64,000 nucleotides of DNA, from the NCBI GenBank assembly GCA_951799405.1, contig OX637363.1, positions 9,858,001-9,922,000 of the forward strand, in the 5' to 3' direction. A program made the translations under genes and the position numbers. Every line of letters starts with the position of its first letter. The stretch's first letter is position 1. Below are positions 1-9,574 of this stretch, piece by piece. The notes below the pieces were generated by a model that worked only from the letters and a program-made list of their open reading frames with translations, made no database searches and was not told where the DNA came from. This stretch comes from Agapetus fuscipes. Its lineage: Eukaryota; Arthropoda; Insecta; Trichoptera; Glossosomatidae.

Positions 1-69
1 AGTGCTTGATGTTTCTAGGGTTATCTGAACATGGGAAATACTCGTAGTTTCAAACACAGATCTTTAATT

Positions 70-104
70 AAGTGTAAGTTCGCACTTACACATACTGCAT
101 TACC
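70..104 (-). repeat. S250 fragment
   Basis: A short stretch matches the antisense of the middle of the S250 module (the part with GCGCGAACTT-type and TACACATGC-like words). Only about 35 nt is preserved; the rest of 1-106 shows no gene. Confidence 0.4.
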
Positions 105-106
105 GG

Positions 107-578
107 TCGCACTTCGGACTCTGAATGGGAAGGTTGTGGGTGCGATTCCCGGCAGAGCACAAAAAATATCCCATTTACATTTTCAAATTTGCTCTTCGCT
201 GGGTTGAAAAATTCATACAACCTTTACCAATGACCGGTCACCAAAGGTCTATCCAGCCTTACAGAAACAGGGTCTTGCTTGAGAATTGGCGCTTTGTAGC
301 GACGACGATCAAGATCGTAAAAAGGTCGATAGCTCAGTTGGCTTGCATTCCATGCCGAGAGCAAGGGTTCGATCTCAAAGGTTTACTCAGCCTTCACAAG
401 AAATGAAAACCAGCCCCCCCGGGAGCTGGGAAACCCCCGCTTCAACTGAAAGTGGTTGGTGTGAGGCCGGCCCCCTTACCTGTAAAAAAAATAGGTCCCG
501 AAGCGCGACATGCGAACCCTTCGGGGAAACGCAGGCAAGAACTTACACTATATGTGTAGATTAGTTGCGTTTTTTTTT
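107..578 (+). mobile_element. SINE-BA composite (copy 1)
   Basis: A two-headed SINE. The first part (107-320) is a SINE-B body with a B-box-like GGTGCGATTCCC and the conserved GCTCTTCGCTGGGTTGAAAA block. The second part (322-578) starts with a tRNA-like GGTCGATAGCTCAGTTGG and runs through the SINE-A body to GTTGCG and a T-run. The front of the first head is deleted just after ACCGGTC, removing the A box. A 93-codon open frame across it is a chance frame: it matches no protein and follows the repeat exactly. Confidence 0.8.
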
Positions 579-1001
579 GCATGTGTACCTACTCAGAAAA
601 TAAAAACAAATCGTACATAAACATAAGCCTTGTATACTTTTAACGAAGTAGTTTATTTGTATTTAAGACGGAATGTATGAAATAAAACAAAATATTAAAT
701 TATAATATTAAACGCTGGCATTCTTGAAAGTATTTTTCATCAATGTAATAAAACTAATTGTTTGGTTTTTAGTTGGCTTTTAACATGTTAACACTGTAAT
801 TTAAGAAAACATGTTGTATGAAGGAAAAATACACTAATTTTTGTTTTACAATCAAGTAATAATTTTATTACACGAGTTATTGTTTTGAAAATGTGTTTTT
901 GGATTTATTATTTTGTTTGAATTCAGGTTAATTTTGATTTGGACACAATTCAAAACATCAAAAAGTTTTTGGAAATTAAATAAATTTACCTTCCTTTTAT
1001 A
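579..1001. other. AT-rich spacer, no gene seen
   Basis: Low-complexity AT-rich DNA with no long reading frame, tRNA-like box or recognised repeat. Confidence 0.5.
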
Positions 1002-1256
1002 TTCCTTGATTTATACGTTGGTATGAGGCTGACCACCCATTCTGTAAAAAATGGTTCACTTTGCCAATGTCACCTCTGTTTCAGGGAAGGTCGGCGAGAG
1101 TTGCAGGGATTATGCTCATCTGAGATTGGGTTTTTATATTGTAGGTCCACATGCAGCATGTGTAAGCGCGAAATTGTACATGTCTGCTTGTGGGAATGCG
1201 TTTAATATGAATCTTAAATAATATAATATATAAATATATCTTTGCAGCTTTGCAGA
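1002..1256 (+). mobile_element. S250 element
   Basis: Begins at ATTCCTTGATTTATA and ends near TTTGCAGCTT. It carries the family blocks GGCTGACCACCCAT, GGTTCACTTTGCCAATGTCA, GAGTTGCAGGG and TGTCTGCTTGTGGGAATGC. The tail is short and runs straight into the next SINE. Confidence 0.8.
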
Positions 1257-1730
1257 GGTCGCACTTCGGACTCTGAATGGGAAGGTTGTGGGTGCGATTC
1301 CCGGCAGAGCACAAAAAATATCCCATTTACATTTTCAAATTTGCTCTTCGCTGGGTTGAAAAATTCATACAACCTTTACCAATGACCGGTCACCAAAGGT
1401 CTATCCAGCCTTACAGAAACAGGGTCTTGCTTGAGAATTGGCGCTTTGTAGCGACGACGATCAAGATCGTAAAAAGGTCGATAGCTCAGTTGGCTTGCAT
1501 TCCATGCCGAGAGCAAGGGTTCTATCTCAAGGTTTTACTCAGCCTTCACAAGAAATGAGAACCAGCCCCCCCCAGGAGCTGGGAAACCCCCACTTCAACT
1601 GAAAGTGGTTGGTGTGAGGCTGGCCCCCTTATCCATAAAAATGAATAGGTCCCGAATCGCCACATGCGACCGCTTCGGGGGTAACGCAGGCAAGAATGTG
1701 CACTATTTGTGTAGCTTAGTTGCGTTGCGT
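1257..1730 (+). mobile_element. SINE-BA composite (copy 2)
   Basis: Near-identical to copy 1 over about 270 nt (1258-1528 against 106-376), including the same deletion in the first head. It ends with GTTGCGTTGCG, the pentanucleotide tail of the SINE-A side. The shared deletion means both copies come from one already-deleted lineage or from a segmental duplication. Confidence 0.8.
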
Positions 1731-2009
1731 CTTAACCTATTTTTTTTTACAACAATGTGTTTATTTTGTTGTTGCTTTCCTATGTTGACATTGTGAAAGC
1801 TCGCTCAGTAAACTGTGTTATCGTGTCAATGTCAAGCTGGAGGAAGCTGGCGTAATGGTGGCGTGACCAGGTTAGCGCATTTCACTTTATTATTCAAAGC
1901 TTCACTGAGCTGACTGCCCACTTTGTCTGTGAAAACTTTCAGAAATTGATTATTGTTATTATTGCAAGAAAAACGAATCTATAATTTTTTTTTTTTTAAT
2001 CAAAGTTTT

Positions 2010-3033
2010 ATTTTCACGTATCATGACTTATGAGTTAACACTTGAGGCTTTGAAAGCGCTTGTCAATGCCTTTGTTGTGTCCAAGGTGGACTACTGCAAT
2101 CCCATCTATGCTGCACAACCACTATATCAGCTGAAGAGACTGCAGTCAATACTGAATGCCGGTGCACGCCTGATATTCGGGCAAAACAGGTACTGCCACA
2201 CAGGCCCGGATTAAGGGCGGTTCGAGCTGTACAACCGAACCAGGGCCCCCACACTCAGGGGGCCCTCACAGGGCCAACAAAACTATTATATTTATATCAG
2301 TGCCCAGGTCTTTCCGGGCATTTGTGACCAAAGGAGTCCCCGATGACAGACTTAATAGTTTACAAGCATTACAACAAAATATCTTTGGGGTGTAAGTCTT
2401 ATGAGGCATACACTACCAAGGGGCCTCCCAAAAGCTAAAAAATATCGTATCGAAAAAACTTTCTTTTTTTAGGAAAATATATGCATCTTTAAGGTTATGG
2501 AAAAGTAGGAGGGAAGGGGGGGGGATTTTCATGGAATGGGGGGGGCATATCGGGGGCTTCAAGCTTTACCCCGCACTAGGGCCCCCAGAGGGGTTAATCC
2601 AGGCCTACTGCCACATCACGCCACTTCTACAAGGACTCCACTGGCTGAAAGTTCTTCAGAGAATTAACTTTAAACTGAACCTCATGGTGTTCAACGCTCT
2701 ACAAGGAATGGCTCCGGAGTACTTGCAAGAACTAGTGCAACCAAAGGTTATACAGGAGAGAGGACTGACGCTGCGCTCGGCAGAGAGGGGCTCCAAAACG
2801 TTGGTGAACGAGCCAACCAGGAAACTAACCACAGTGTTTGGCAATCGTGCGTCTGCTATTGCGGGTCCCTCTTCGTGGAACCAGCTGCCACCGGAAGTTC
2901 GAGCATCAAAATCCAGGGAAAACCTCTAAGCATCCCTCAAGACACCCTACTTCGCCGCGATAACACAGAAAGCGCCCTTGAAGTGACAATCTTCACGAAA
3001 CGGCGCTATATCAAGTCATCATCATCATCATCA
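2010..3033 (+). mobile_element. L2/CR1-type LINE, C-terminal fragment, split by a hAT-like insertion
   Basis: The frame 2023-2200 (VNAFVVSKVDYCNPIY, LKRLQSILNAGARLI) and the frame ending at 2929 (LHWLKVLQRINFKLN, AGPSSWNQLPPEVR) are consecutive parts of the region downstream of reverse transcriptase in L2/CR1-group LINEs. Both halves carry the same ACTGCCACA at the break and stay in phase once the 2201-2606 insert is discounted. The 3' end is CGGCGCTATATCAAG followed by (TCA)n at 3015-3033. Reverse transcriptase itself is missing, so the copy is dead. Confidence 0.8.
2201..2606. mobile_element. hAT-like non-autonomous element
   Basis: Inserted in the LINE fragment with a duplicated ACTGCCACA at 2192-2200 and 2607-2615 (8 to 9 bp). 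Imperfect terminal inverted repeats: CAGGCCCGGATTAA on the left, TTAATCCAGGCCT on the right. The interior has G/C-rich GGGCCCCC stretches at both ends and no transposase frame. Its ends resemble those of the larger element at 33307-34007. Confidence 0.75.
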
Positions 3034-3119
3034 AGGCCTAAGCGCTATCGGACTTCATGCATCCATCTTCATTATTGTTTCTATGATTGTTTTTAGGCTT
3101 TTCAAGGATGGATTCAGAT

Positions 3120-3306
3120 GCTTGATTTTTTGGTTCCGGGTTTTGACCGTGGTCCATAGATTTTGCTTCTTTTTCTTCTTTCTTGATACTTCTTGAAGAC
3201 TTTCAGCTGACGTTTCGTCTCCTCCGTGGGTGACTTATTCGGAGCTCTGCTCACTTCTGAGCTAAACTATGGACCACGGTCAAAACCCGGAACCAAAAAA
3301 TCAAGC
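3120..3306. mobile_element. Foldback element, 39-bp perfect arms (copy 1)
   Basis: Left arm 3120-3158 and right arm 3268-3306 are exact reverse complements (GCTTGATTTTTTGGTTCCGG at the outer edge). The loop holds CTGACGTTTCGTCTCC, whose complement has GACGAAACGTCAG, a piece of the hammerhead-like motif seen elsewhere. A second copy lies at 45076-45235. No coding capacity. Confidence 0.8.
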
Positions 3307-3412
3307 AAAACTATTCTATTTACTAAACGATATGATTATTTTTTTAATGATAGAAGAAAGCTGATTTCAACGAGTAAAGTACTTTATTATTTAAGAAAAA
3401 AACATCATGAGG

Positions 3413-3590
3413 GGAAGGGAAGGTCGGCAAAAGTAGCAGGGTTTATGTTCATTTGACGTTTGCTTTTGATTTGTAAGTACACATTCAAAATTGTAAGCGC
3501 GAACTTACACGTGTCTGTTTGTCGGCATGCATTTGATATGAGTTTTGAATGTTAATGTATCTTTGCAACTTAGATCATAGATAAGTCTGT
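3413..3590 (+). mobile_element. S250 element, 5'-truncated and diverged
   Basis: Matches S250 from GGGAAGGTCGGCAA to CTTTGCAACTTAGATCATAGA. It lacks the standard 5' edge. Confidence 0.7.
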
Positions 3591-4019
3591 TTTATAAACA
3601 TTTCTTAGCTTGATGCTTTGTATTCAATAATAAGTAGGTAAGTAAAATAAAGCTTCTAGGAATATTTTTAATGCCGGTTCTATGACTGCAATATGAACTA
3701 AATATAGTAAATTATCATAAAAATATTAAAGAAATCATATCGAAGGGTTAAAATATGAAGAAAAAACTTTTATCTAAAAAATATATTTATTTAGGTAACA
3801 ACAATACCTAAAATACCTATGGCTACATATTATGGCTATCAAAATATGTACTTAATAGCCTTTTTAAAAACAATGTCATGATTTGAATTTCGAACAAAAG
3901 ATTGGCAGTAAAAGAAATTTCGTAGCCGGCTTATTATTTTGAATTTGGAATACCTAACTTATCAGGCTACGAATAAATGGCATTTGAACATGAATTGCCA
4001 TCGACAAAAACGTGTCTAG
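3591..4019. other. AT-rich spacer
   Basis: No gene, RNA box or repeat recognised. Confidence 0.4.
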
Positions 4020-4130
4020 GTTGCTACGGAATAGGGATCACATATTTTCTAGTGGTTGCTAAGGAAAATAGTCTTATCCAAGCGTGATGTTTGCCGGCTG
4101 AGAAAAAAGTTCCAAATTCAAAATCTTGAA
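4020..4130 (+). repeat. Repeat E (copy 1)
   Basis: Unclassified dispersed repeat. The family core is a GGTTGCTAAGGA word followed 30 to 70 nt later by GAGAAAAAAGTTCCAAATTC. Other copies lie near 14600, 21155 and 53965. No coding capacity or terminal repeats seen. Confidence 0.6.
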
Positions 4131-4381
4131 TTTAAATTTTTCAACTTTTTTGATTATTGAATATTTCTTGATTTTGTTAATGCCGTTTTCCTAAAAATAA
4201 ACGGCGGAAACGGAAATTGAAAATAAACAAGGTTTCGCCTGTACAAGGTTAAACCATTTAGCAATCAACCTATATCGAGGCAGGCCGACTTGGAAACTCA
4301 ATTTGCCATCATGGCAAACCCAACCATCGTGGCAAACCCAACCACCACGTTCAACCCAACTATAATCTATAAAGTTGTTTT

Positions 4382-4692
4382 AAGAAATCCTGTGCGGGAG
4401 ACTCCCTAGACGTCAGAGACTCTAGGGGTCTATGACACTTGTTGTAGTGCCGCAAAGGTGTTTACGAGCTTGGTCGTCGCTACAAAGCGCCAATACTCAA
4501 GCAAGACCTACTGCTGTAAGACTGGATGGGCCTTTTGATGACCGGTGTTTGGTAAAGGTTTTATGAATTTTCCAACCCAGCGAAGAGCATATTTGAAAAT
4601 ATAAAATGTTTTTTTTGTGCTCTGCCGGGATTCAAACCCACAACCTTCCATTTACTAGTGCGAAGTGCTGCCACTGGACTACGGACCGGTCA
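4382..4692 (-). mobile_element. SINE-B1
   Basis: Full-length on the minus strand. The tRNA-like head lies at the high-coordinate end (GACCGGTCCGTAGTCCAGTG read on the minus strand, B box near 4625) and the tail is the CCCGCACAGGATTTCTT block at 4382-4402. The body carries the GCTCTTCGCTGGGTTGAAAA block. Confidence 0.85.
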
Positions 4693-4914
4693 AGGCTCAA
4701 ATTAAATGCATGCATATTATGTAGACAGCCATATGTAGGTTCGCGCTTACACATTCTGCATGTGTGCATACTAATAAAAAAACTCACATGAACATAAACT
4801 TTGCAACTCCTGCCGCCTTTCCCTGAAACCGAGAAGGCATTGGCAAAAGTGAACTAATTTTTACAGCAGGAGTGGTCAGCCTCATACCAATCTATCAGTC
4901 CAGGAGCAGTAACA
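4693..4914 (-). mobile_element. S250 element
   Basis: Antisense copy, from the middle of the module to the conserved 5' edge at 4914. It abuts the SINE-B1 head with no spacer. Confidence 0.7.
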
Positions 4915-4969
4915 ATTTCATAATTTTGTTTGAGCTCTCTAAATTATTATTCTTCTCTTTTGAACAAAA

Positions 4970-5098
4970 CCATCAAAGATCTATCAAGCTTTACAGCAAC
5001 TGGGCCTTGTTTAAGAATTAGTGCTTTCTATTGCGACGACCAAGCTTGCAGAGGGCTCTTGAAGTGTGGTTCACACAAAAAAACATCCTAATTTTTAT
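4970..5098 (+). mobile_element. SINE-B2, 3' half
   Basis: Matches the SINE-B body from the CATCAAAGATCTATC region through GCGACGACCAAGCTTGCAG and the B2 tail GGGCTCTTGAAGTGTGGTTC. The tRNA-like head is missing. Confidence 0.65.
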
Positions 5099-5106
5099 TC
5101 CTCAAA

Positions 5107-5360
5107 ATCCTTGACTTATAGGTTGGTATGCGGCTGACCACCCATGCTGTAAAAATGGTTCACTTTGCCAATGTCACCCCTGTTTCAGGAAAGGACGGCA
5201 AGAGTTGCAGGGTGTATGCCCATTTGAGATTTGGTTTTTATGTTGTAGGTTCACATGCGGCATGTGCAGGCGCGAACTTGTACGTGTCTGCTTGTGAGGA
5301 TGCATATAATGTGAATCTCCAATGTAACATATCTTTGCAATTTAGATTATATTAGATTAG
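5107..5360 (+). mobile_element. S250 element
   Basis: Complete: starts at CCTTGACTTATAGGTTGG and ends in TTTAGATTATATTAGATTAG. All family blocks are present, and the start is preceded by unrelated sequence. Confidence 0.85.
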
Positions 5361-5702
5361 AAAATATGGAAGAATGTTCATTTTAAATCTACTTTATTTT
5401 TTTATCTGAAAAGTGAAAGGTTTTGGATGAAAAAGTCGTGTGTATTTTTTTGTCAAAAGGCGCTGGAGCGAGTTTTCGTTTCTAATGAAAGGCAGAAAAT
5501 ATGGCGGGAAAATATTGTAAATGGCGCGAAAGCCAGACGACAAAAAAACACGACATCTGTAAAAATGAATTCCCACAGTGTTTCACAAAAATCTTTTGAA
5601 AATATAAAACGATACATATTCAAGTTACTCATCTAAGTTGCAAGGATATATTTATAGGTACATAAGGAATCCTTGAAAATAATAATTGTACATAGCTCTA
5701 CA
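5361..5702. other. Spacer with a short repeated block
   Basis: No gene. The block at about 5563-5610 (around CCCACAGTGTTTCACAAAAA) recurs inverted at about 48545-48600, so part of this is an unclassified repeat. Confidence 0.4.
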
Positions 5703-5710
5703 GTCTACAG

Positions 5711-6356
5711 CAGTGATTCCCAAACTATGGTACGCGTACCACCAGTGGTACCTACGCGACGCTTCTTTAGGTGGTACGCAAAAGACATGGCCGTAGGACA
5801 TTCATAGTTAATAATAAGATAGATAGGATAGATTAGATAGACGTTATCAACACGAACTACCGCGGTTGAAATTTTCAACAAGCTGAGTGAATTATTTGCT
5901 AAAAATGGATTTGATTGGATGAATTGCGTTGGCTTCTGCTCTGATGGCGTTTGAGCTATGACAGGAAGATTCAGAGGTGTAGCCACAAAAGTTACTGTTT
6001 CTTATTCCATTTATAGCCACGTCTCTGAGAGAGCGAATTTTCAGCTATGTTGATAATATAAAACAAATACTGTTATGAGCTTAACAAAGACCCTAATTTG
6101 CGCTTAAAATTAAGTACAACTGAGCCAAATATTTCCTCTCTTGTCTCGAACATGCAGCATCATTTTTCGCACTAAGAGTATTGTATTTTTTTCTATAATT
6201 AATAAATAAACATAATGTTGTCATAAACCGTTGTTGCAGTTGTAATTACTTTAACATTTTGAACGTTTTTTTTAACTCTTAGGTACACTTCAGTGGTACG
6301 CTACTGATTTATAATTTCGTGAGTGGTGCGCGAAACTAAAAGTTTGGGAACCACTG
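5711..6356. mobile_element. hAT non-autonomous element with perfect TSD
   Basis: Flanked by an exact 8-bp duplication GTCTACAG (5703-5710 and 6357-6364), the hallmark length of hAT insertions. Terminal inverted repeats: CAGTGATTCCCAAACT at the left, AGTTTGGGAACCACTG at the right. Subterminal GGTACGC words occur on both sides. The interior has no transposase frame; 646 bp is typical of an internally deleted hAT. Confidence 0.92.
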
Positions 6357-6432
6357 GTCTACAGTGTTTACACTCTAATGAACTAGATTTTGTTTTTTTT
6401 TATGAAATAAAAAAAAAACTCTATTATTTTGT

Positions 6433-6570
6433 CATCTAAATTGCATAGCTACATTACCATTAAATATTCACATTCAATGCATACCCACAAACGTTTTAGT
6501 TCGCCCTGACAAAAGCTGCATGTGTAGGTACAAAAAAAAACATAACCTCAAATGAACATAAACGCCTTTA
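6433..6570 (-). mobile_element. S250 fragment
   Basis: Diverged antisense copy of the 3' half (ATGCATACCCACAAACG, CTCAAATGAACATAA). Confidence 0.6.
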
Positions 6571-6639
6571 TTTTTTTAATTTTAGAGCTGTTTTGATTAA
6601 AACGATATGATAAAAAATAAAAAAGTTATGCTATTATTC

Positions 6640-6716
6640 TGCAATCCCAAACTGCTCTCCTGAACAATTTAGTTTTTGTCGCTTATGCCCCATTACCTTT
6701 AACCGTCGATATGTAT
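6640..6716 (-). repeat. Repeat D (copy 1)
   Basis: Antisense match to the block at 50268-50345: GGTTAAAAGGCAATAGGGCA and GTTCAGGAGAGCAGTTT words are shared. Unclassified. Confidence 0.55.
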
Positions 6717-6897
6717 TATAATTTATAGTGTGGTGCCCGTTTAGACCACAACGCTAAGTATTTGCTCATTTCACAGGAATCCCTCGGGACCATGGCTGTG
6801 GAAATATTTCTAAGTGTCAGCCGTCACTTAAGTGTCAGAGGACAGGTGTGGGGAGCTTATTGCTAACGCAACTTATAACCGTAGTCAAGAACGATGC

Positions 6898-6952
6898 TAT
6901 GAGTCCTGCAACTCTTGCCGCCCTTTGCTGAAACACAAGTGGCATTGACTAG
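6898..6952 (-). mobile_element. S250 fragment
   Basis: Short antisense match to the CTGCAACTCTTGCCG and GGTGACATTGGC region, diverged. Confidence 0.4.
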
Positions 6953-7099
6953 GCCGCTAAATACATTTGCTATATGGTTTTCCTGTCCATGGCATGTCTA
7001 ATAATTTCTCATCTGAAAATTCAAGCCATTTACAATATCGCTTGTAACATTGCTTATGGAACATTGCTTATTTCCATTCTTTACAAGGCCACCCCTTCC

Positions 7100-7225
7100 A
7101 ATCTAATCTAATCTAATCTAAGTTGCAAAGATATGTAACATTGGGGATTACCATTATATACATTTTCACAAGCAGACACGTATAAGTTGCCGCTTGCTCA
7201 TCCCGCATATGAACCTATAAAAAAA
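7100..7225 (-). mobile_element. S250 element, 3' half
   Basis: Starts with the tail (ATCTA)n at 7100-7122, the complement of the (TTAGA)n family tail, and runs into AGTTGCAAAGATATGT and the middle block. Confidence 0.7.
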
Positions 7226-7261
7226 CTAGTTTATCTCCATTCTTCCTAAATAGTATATCGC

Positions 7262-7598
7262 AACGCAAAAACGCAACTAAGCTACACATATAGTGTAACT
7301 TCTTGTCGCGTTATCCCCGAAGGGATCGCATGTGGCGATTCGGGACCTATTCATTTTTACGGATAAGGGGGCCGGCCTTACGCCAACCGCTTCAGTCGAA
7401 GTGGGGGTTTCCCAGCTCCCGAGGGGGCTTGTACTCATTAATTGTGAAGGCTGAGTAAACCTTGCCGGTATTTTTATTATGGGGTTTGAAATAAACACCG
7501 AAATAGGAAATCATTTCTGACACCCTCCTCGGTGGGATTCGAACCCGAGCTCACGGGGTAGAATGCAAGCACTCTACTAACTGAGCTATCGCCCGGAA
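7262..7598 (-). mobile_element. SINE-A
   Basis: Full-length minus-strand copy. The tRNA-like head is at 7520-7598 (A box GATAGCTCAGTTAG, B box GGTTCGAATCC when read on the minus strand). The body holds the CCTTCGGGGATAACGCG hairpin block and the tail is AACGCAAAAACGCAAC on the plus strand. It is a tRNA-derived SINE, not a tRNA gene: the arms do not fold and a long 3' body follows. Confidence 0.88.
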
Positions 7599-7604
7599 TA
7601 CCAT

Positions 7605-7802
7605 TGTTCCCTTTTGTACTTTCACCTCATATTCTCGTTAATACCGCATTTATTCATAACCCAGTCCTTTCCTTTCTTAACAGTCATTCCCATTGGCCTT
7701 TCAAATGCTTAGCAGTCATTCCTACTGGCCTATTAGGCCACCATACATACTTCACCAAACATCCTTTCATAAACCGTCAATACCTCATTTCCATACATTA
7801 CA
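7605..7802 (-). mobile_element. RTE LINE fragment, strongly decayed
   Basis: On the minus strand this aligns by eye with the region after reverse transcriptase in the RTE copy at 9575-12516: ATGTATGGAAATGAGG against the LYGSEAW-coding stretch, then the R-VRND-WV region and GAATATGAGG. Several small indels; no open frame remains. Confidence 0.6.
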
Positions 7803-8060
7803 GGCTGACTTATAGGTTGGTATGCGGCTGACCACCCATGCTGTAGAAAATGGTTCACTTTGCCAATGTCACCCCTGTTTCAGGGAAGGACGACAAGAGT
7901 TGCAGGGTGTATGTCCATTTGAGATGTGGGTTTTCTGTTGTAGGTTCACATGCGGCATGTGCAAGCGCGAACTTGTACGTGTCTGCTTGAGGGAATGCAT
8001 ATAATGTGAATTCCCAATGTTACATATCTTTGCAACTTAGATTAGATTAAATTAGACACA
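7803..8060 (+). mobile_element. S250 element
   Basis: Complete copy: GACTTATAGGTTGGTATGCG to GCAACTTAGATTAGATTAA. It is joined directly to the decayed LINE fragment upstream. Confidence 0.85.
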
Positions 8061-8329
8061 GATAACATAAGTCAATGCTGCAGACCATGTCAGAGATAAC
8101 TTTGTAAGAGCGTGTATTATTTGGTGACCCAGTCAGGTCGCCACGTAGAGCTGTAACTCTTCCACCGCGAGGTCAGATTAAGGTCACGGACTGGAGGCTC
8201 GAAAGAGTCGACAGGTGTGACGTCATTGCCACCCTCTCCCCCCTAACACCCTCCCTAAAGGTATCCACGCCTCACACCCCCTGACCCAGACGATCATAGG
8301 CGAGTGCCAACCAATACCACAGGGAAATT

Positions 8330-8495
8330 TTTATTCCAAATAAATTTCTACTTCTTAATTTTTGTATTTTGTGATTGTTTTAATGCTTATACATATTATT
8401 ATTAGTGTTAGTAGATTTTCGGAGGATGCGTTGAATATTATAATTTCTGAGCCGACGTTTCGGATCGGTTACACGACCCTCCATCAGTGCGTGTG
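8330..8495 (+). mobile_element. RTE-ATTAG 3' UTR fragment
   Basis: AT-rich sequence resembling the 3' UTR upstream of S250 in the LINE copies at 14110-14340 and 51190-51328 (TTTGTATTTTGTGATTG, TACATATTATTATT). A hammerhead-like motif sits at its end. The stretch 8061-8329 before it is GC-richer and unrecognised. Confidence 0.5.
8450..8487 (-). ncRNA. Hammerhead-ribozyme-like motif
   Basis: Read on the minus strand: CTGATGG, one A, a 6-bp stem (GGGTCG with CGATCC, one G-U pair), then GAAACGTC. This matches the layout of the other loci (CTGANGA + 1 nt + stem + GAAACGTH) except for G at the last core A. Stem I pairing is not evident, so probably decayed. Confidence 0.45.
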
Positions 8496-9040
8496 ACCAC
8501 TCATGCTGTAGAACAGCGGTCACCAAACTTTTTGACCTCACGGACCAGTTAATTCATAATTTAAATCCCGCGGACCACTAATAGGATTTTTTAAGTGTTA
8601 AATATATTTATAAAAAAAAAATGTGATCAAAGAACACATAAAATGTACCTAGTTTATAAAATTAAACTATTAATAGTAACCAAGTTATGAAAGCTTTATT
8701 AATAAAACATAATAAAAAAAACAAAATAAACAAAAATTGTAATTGTAGTAAGTAGGTATATTCCACATTTTTCTGCGGACCAGCGAAATTTTCTCGCGGA
8801 CCACTAGTGGTCCGCGGACCACCACTTTGGGAACCGCTGCTGTAGAAAATGGTTCACTTTGCCAATGTCACCCCTGACCCAGGTAAGATCGGTAAGAGTT
8901 GCAGGGTGTAGGTTCTTTTGAGATTTGGGTTTTTTATAGTAGGTCCACATGCGGCATGCTAAAGCGTGAACTTATACGTGTCTGCTTGTAAAAATGCATA
9001 TTATGCGAATCCCCAATGTTACATACATATCTTTGCAATT
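8495..9040 (+). mobile_element. S250 element split by a hAT insertion
   Basis: Left part 8495-8513 and right part 8840-9040 join into one S250 copy at CATGCTGTAGAAAATGGTTC. The upstream CCTTGACTTATAGG edge is replaced by the hammerhead-like unit. Confidence 0.8.
8514..8839. mobile_element. hAT non-autonomous element nested in S250, perfect TSD
   Basis: Exact 8-bp TSD CTGTAGAA (8506-8513 and 8840-8847). Termini CAGCGGTCACCAAACTTTTT and CACTTTGGGAACCGCTG are inverted repeats of the hAT consensus. The subterminal GCGGACCAC word is repeated. No coding capacity. Confidence 0.92.
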
Positions 9041-9049
9041 GGAAATTGC

Positions 9050-9574
9050 CAACTAATAATTTGTTATTGGTTGCGTAGGACCCCAGTCATACAGTGTGAG
9101 AACTACATTGAATATACATTTTACAGGATCAAACTATATCACTTGCCTCTTGTCTAAGCCTTGGCACTAAGCACTTGTGCACTTTCCTCGTCTAACTAAC
9201 CACTAAGCAAGCGTCGAAGTGGAAGTATTGCCCCTATTGAAGATTCCAAGGACCCTCGAATTGGAGTTTAAAGTGTGGACAGAGTAGATGTGATAATATT
9301 ATCTATATCCTCAATAAAGTCAAGTTTACAGAAATGGCATCAGCACTCGAAGAGCGCGTAAAAAAGCTTTTCGAAGTTTATTCACTGCCAAAAGAGTGAA
9401 CAAAAATTGGGAAAATATTTTTGCACAATAAAACTTTTAAAAGATTTTAAAGTTCAGTCGAAAGCAAAGTTGATGAAATTCCCCTAAGTCAAATTTCAGC
9501 CTTTACAATATATGAAAATCTACTCATCCGGAAGCAGGTAGCTCCATCTTTTTGTGTGCGTGTTAATTATTGTA
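9050..9574. other. Unassigned spacer upstream of the RTE LINE
   Basis: No gene recognised. Contains a 22-codon frame starting at 9333 that matches nothing I know. Confidence 0.4.

Noticed and set aside
125..406. A 93-codon frame repeated almost identically at 1277-1558, suggesting a conserved small protein
   Set aside because: It follows the SINE-BA sequence exactly, crosses two tRNA-like modules and matches no family. Identity reflects repeat identity, not protein selection.
3180..3235. Hammerhead-like motif in the first foldback (GACGAAACGTCAG on the minus strand)
   Set aside because: The CTGANGA half of the core is not found at the right place, so it was not listed as a ribozyme-like feature.
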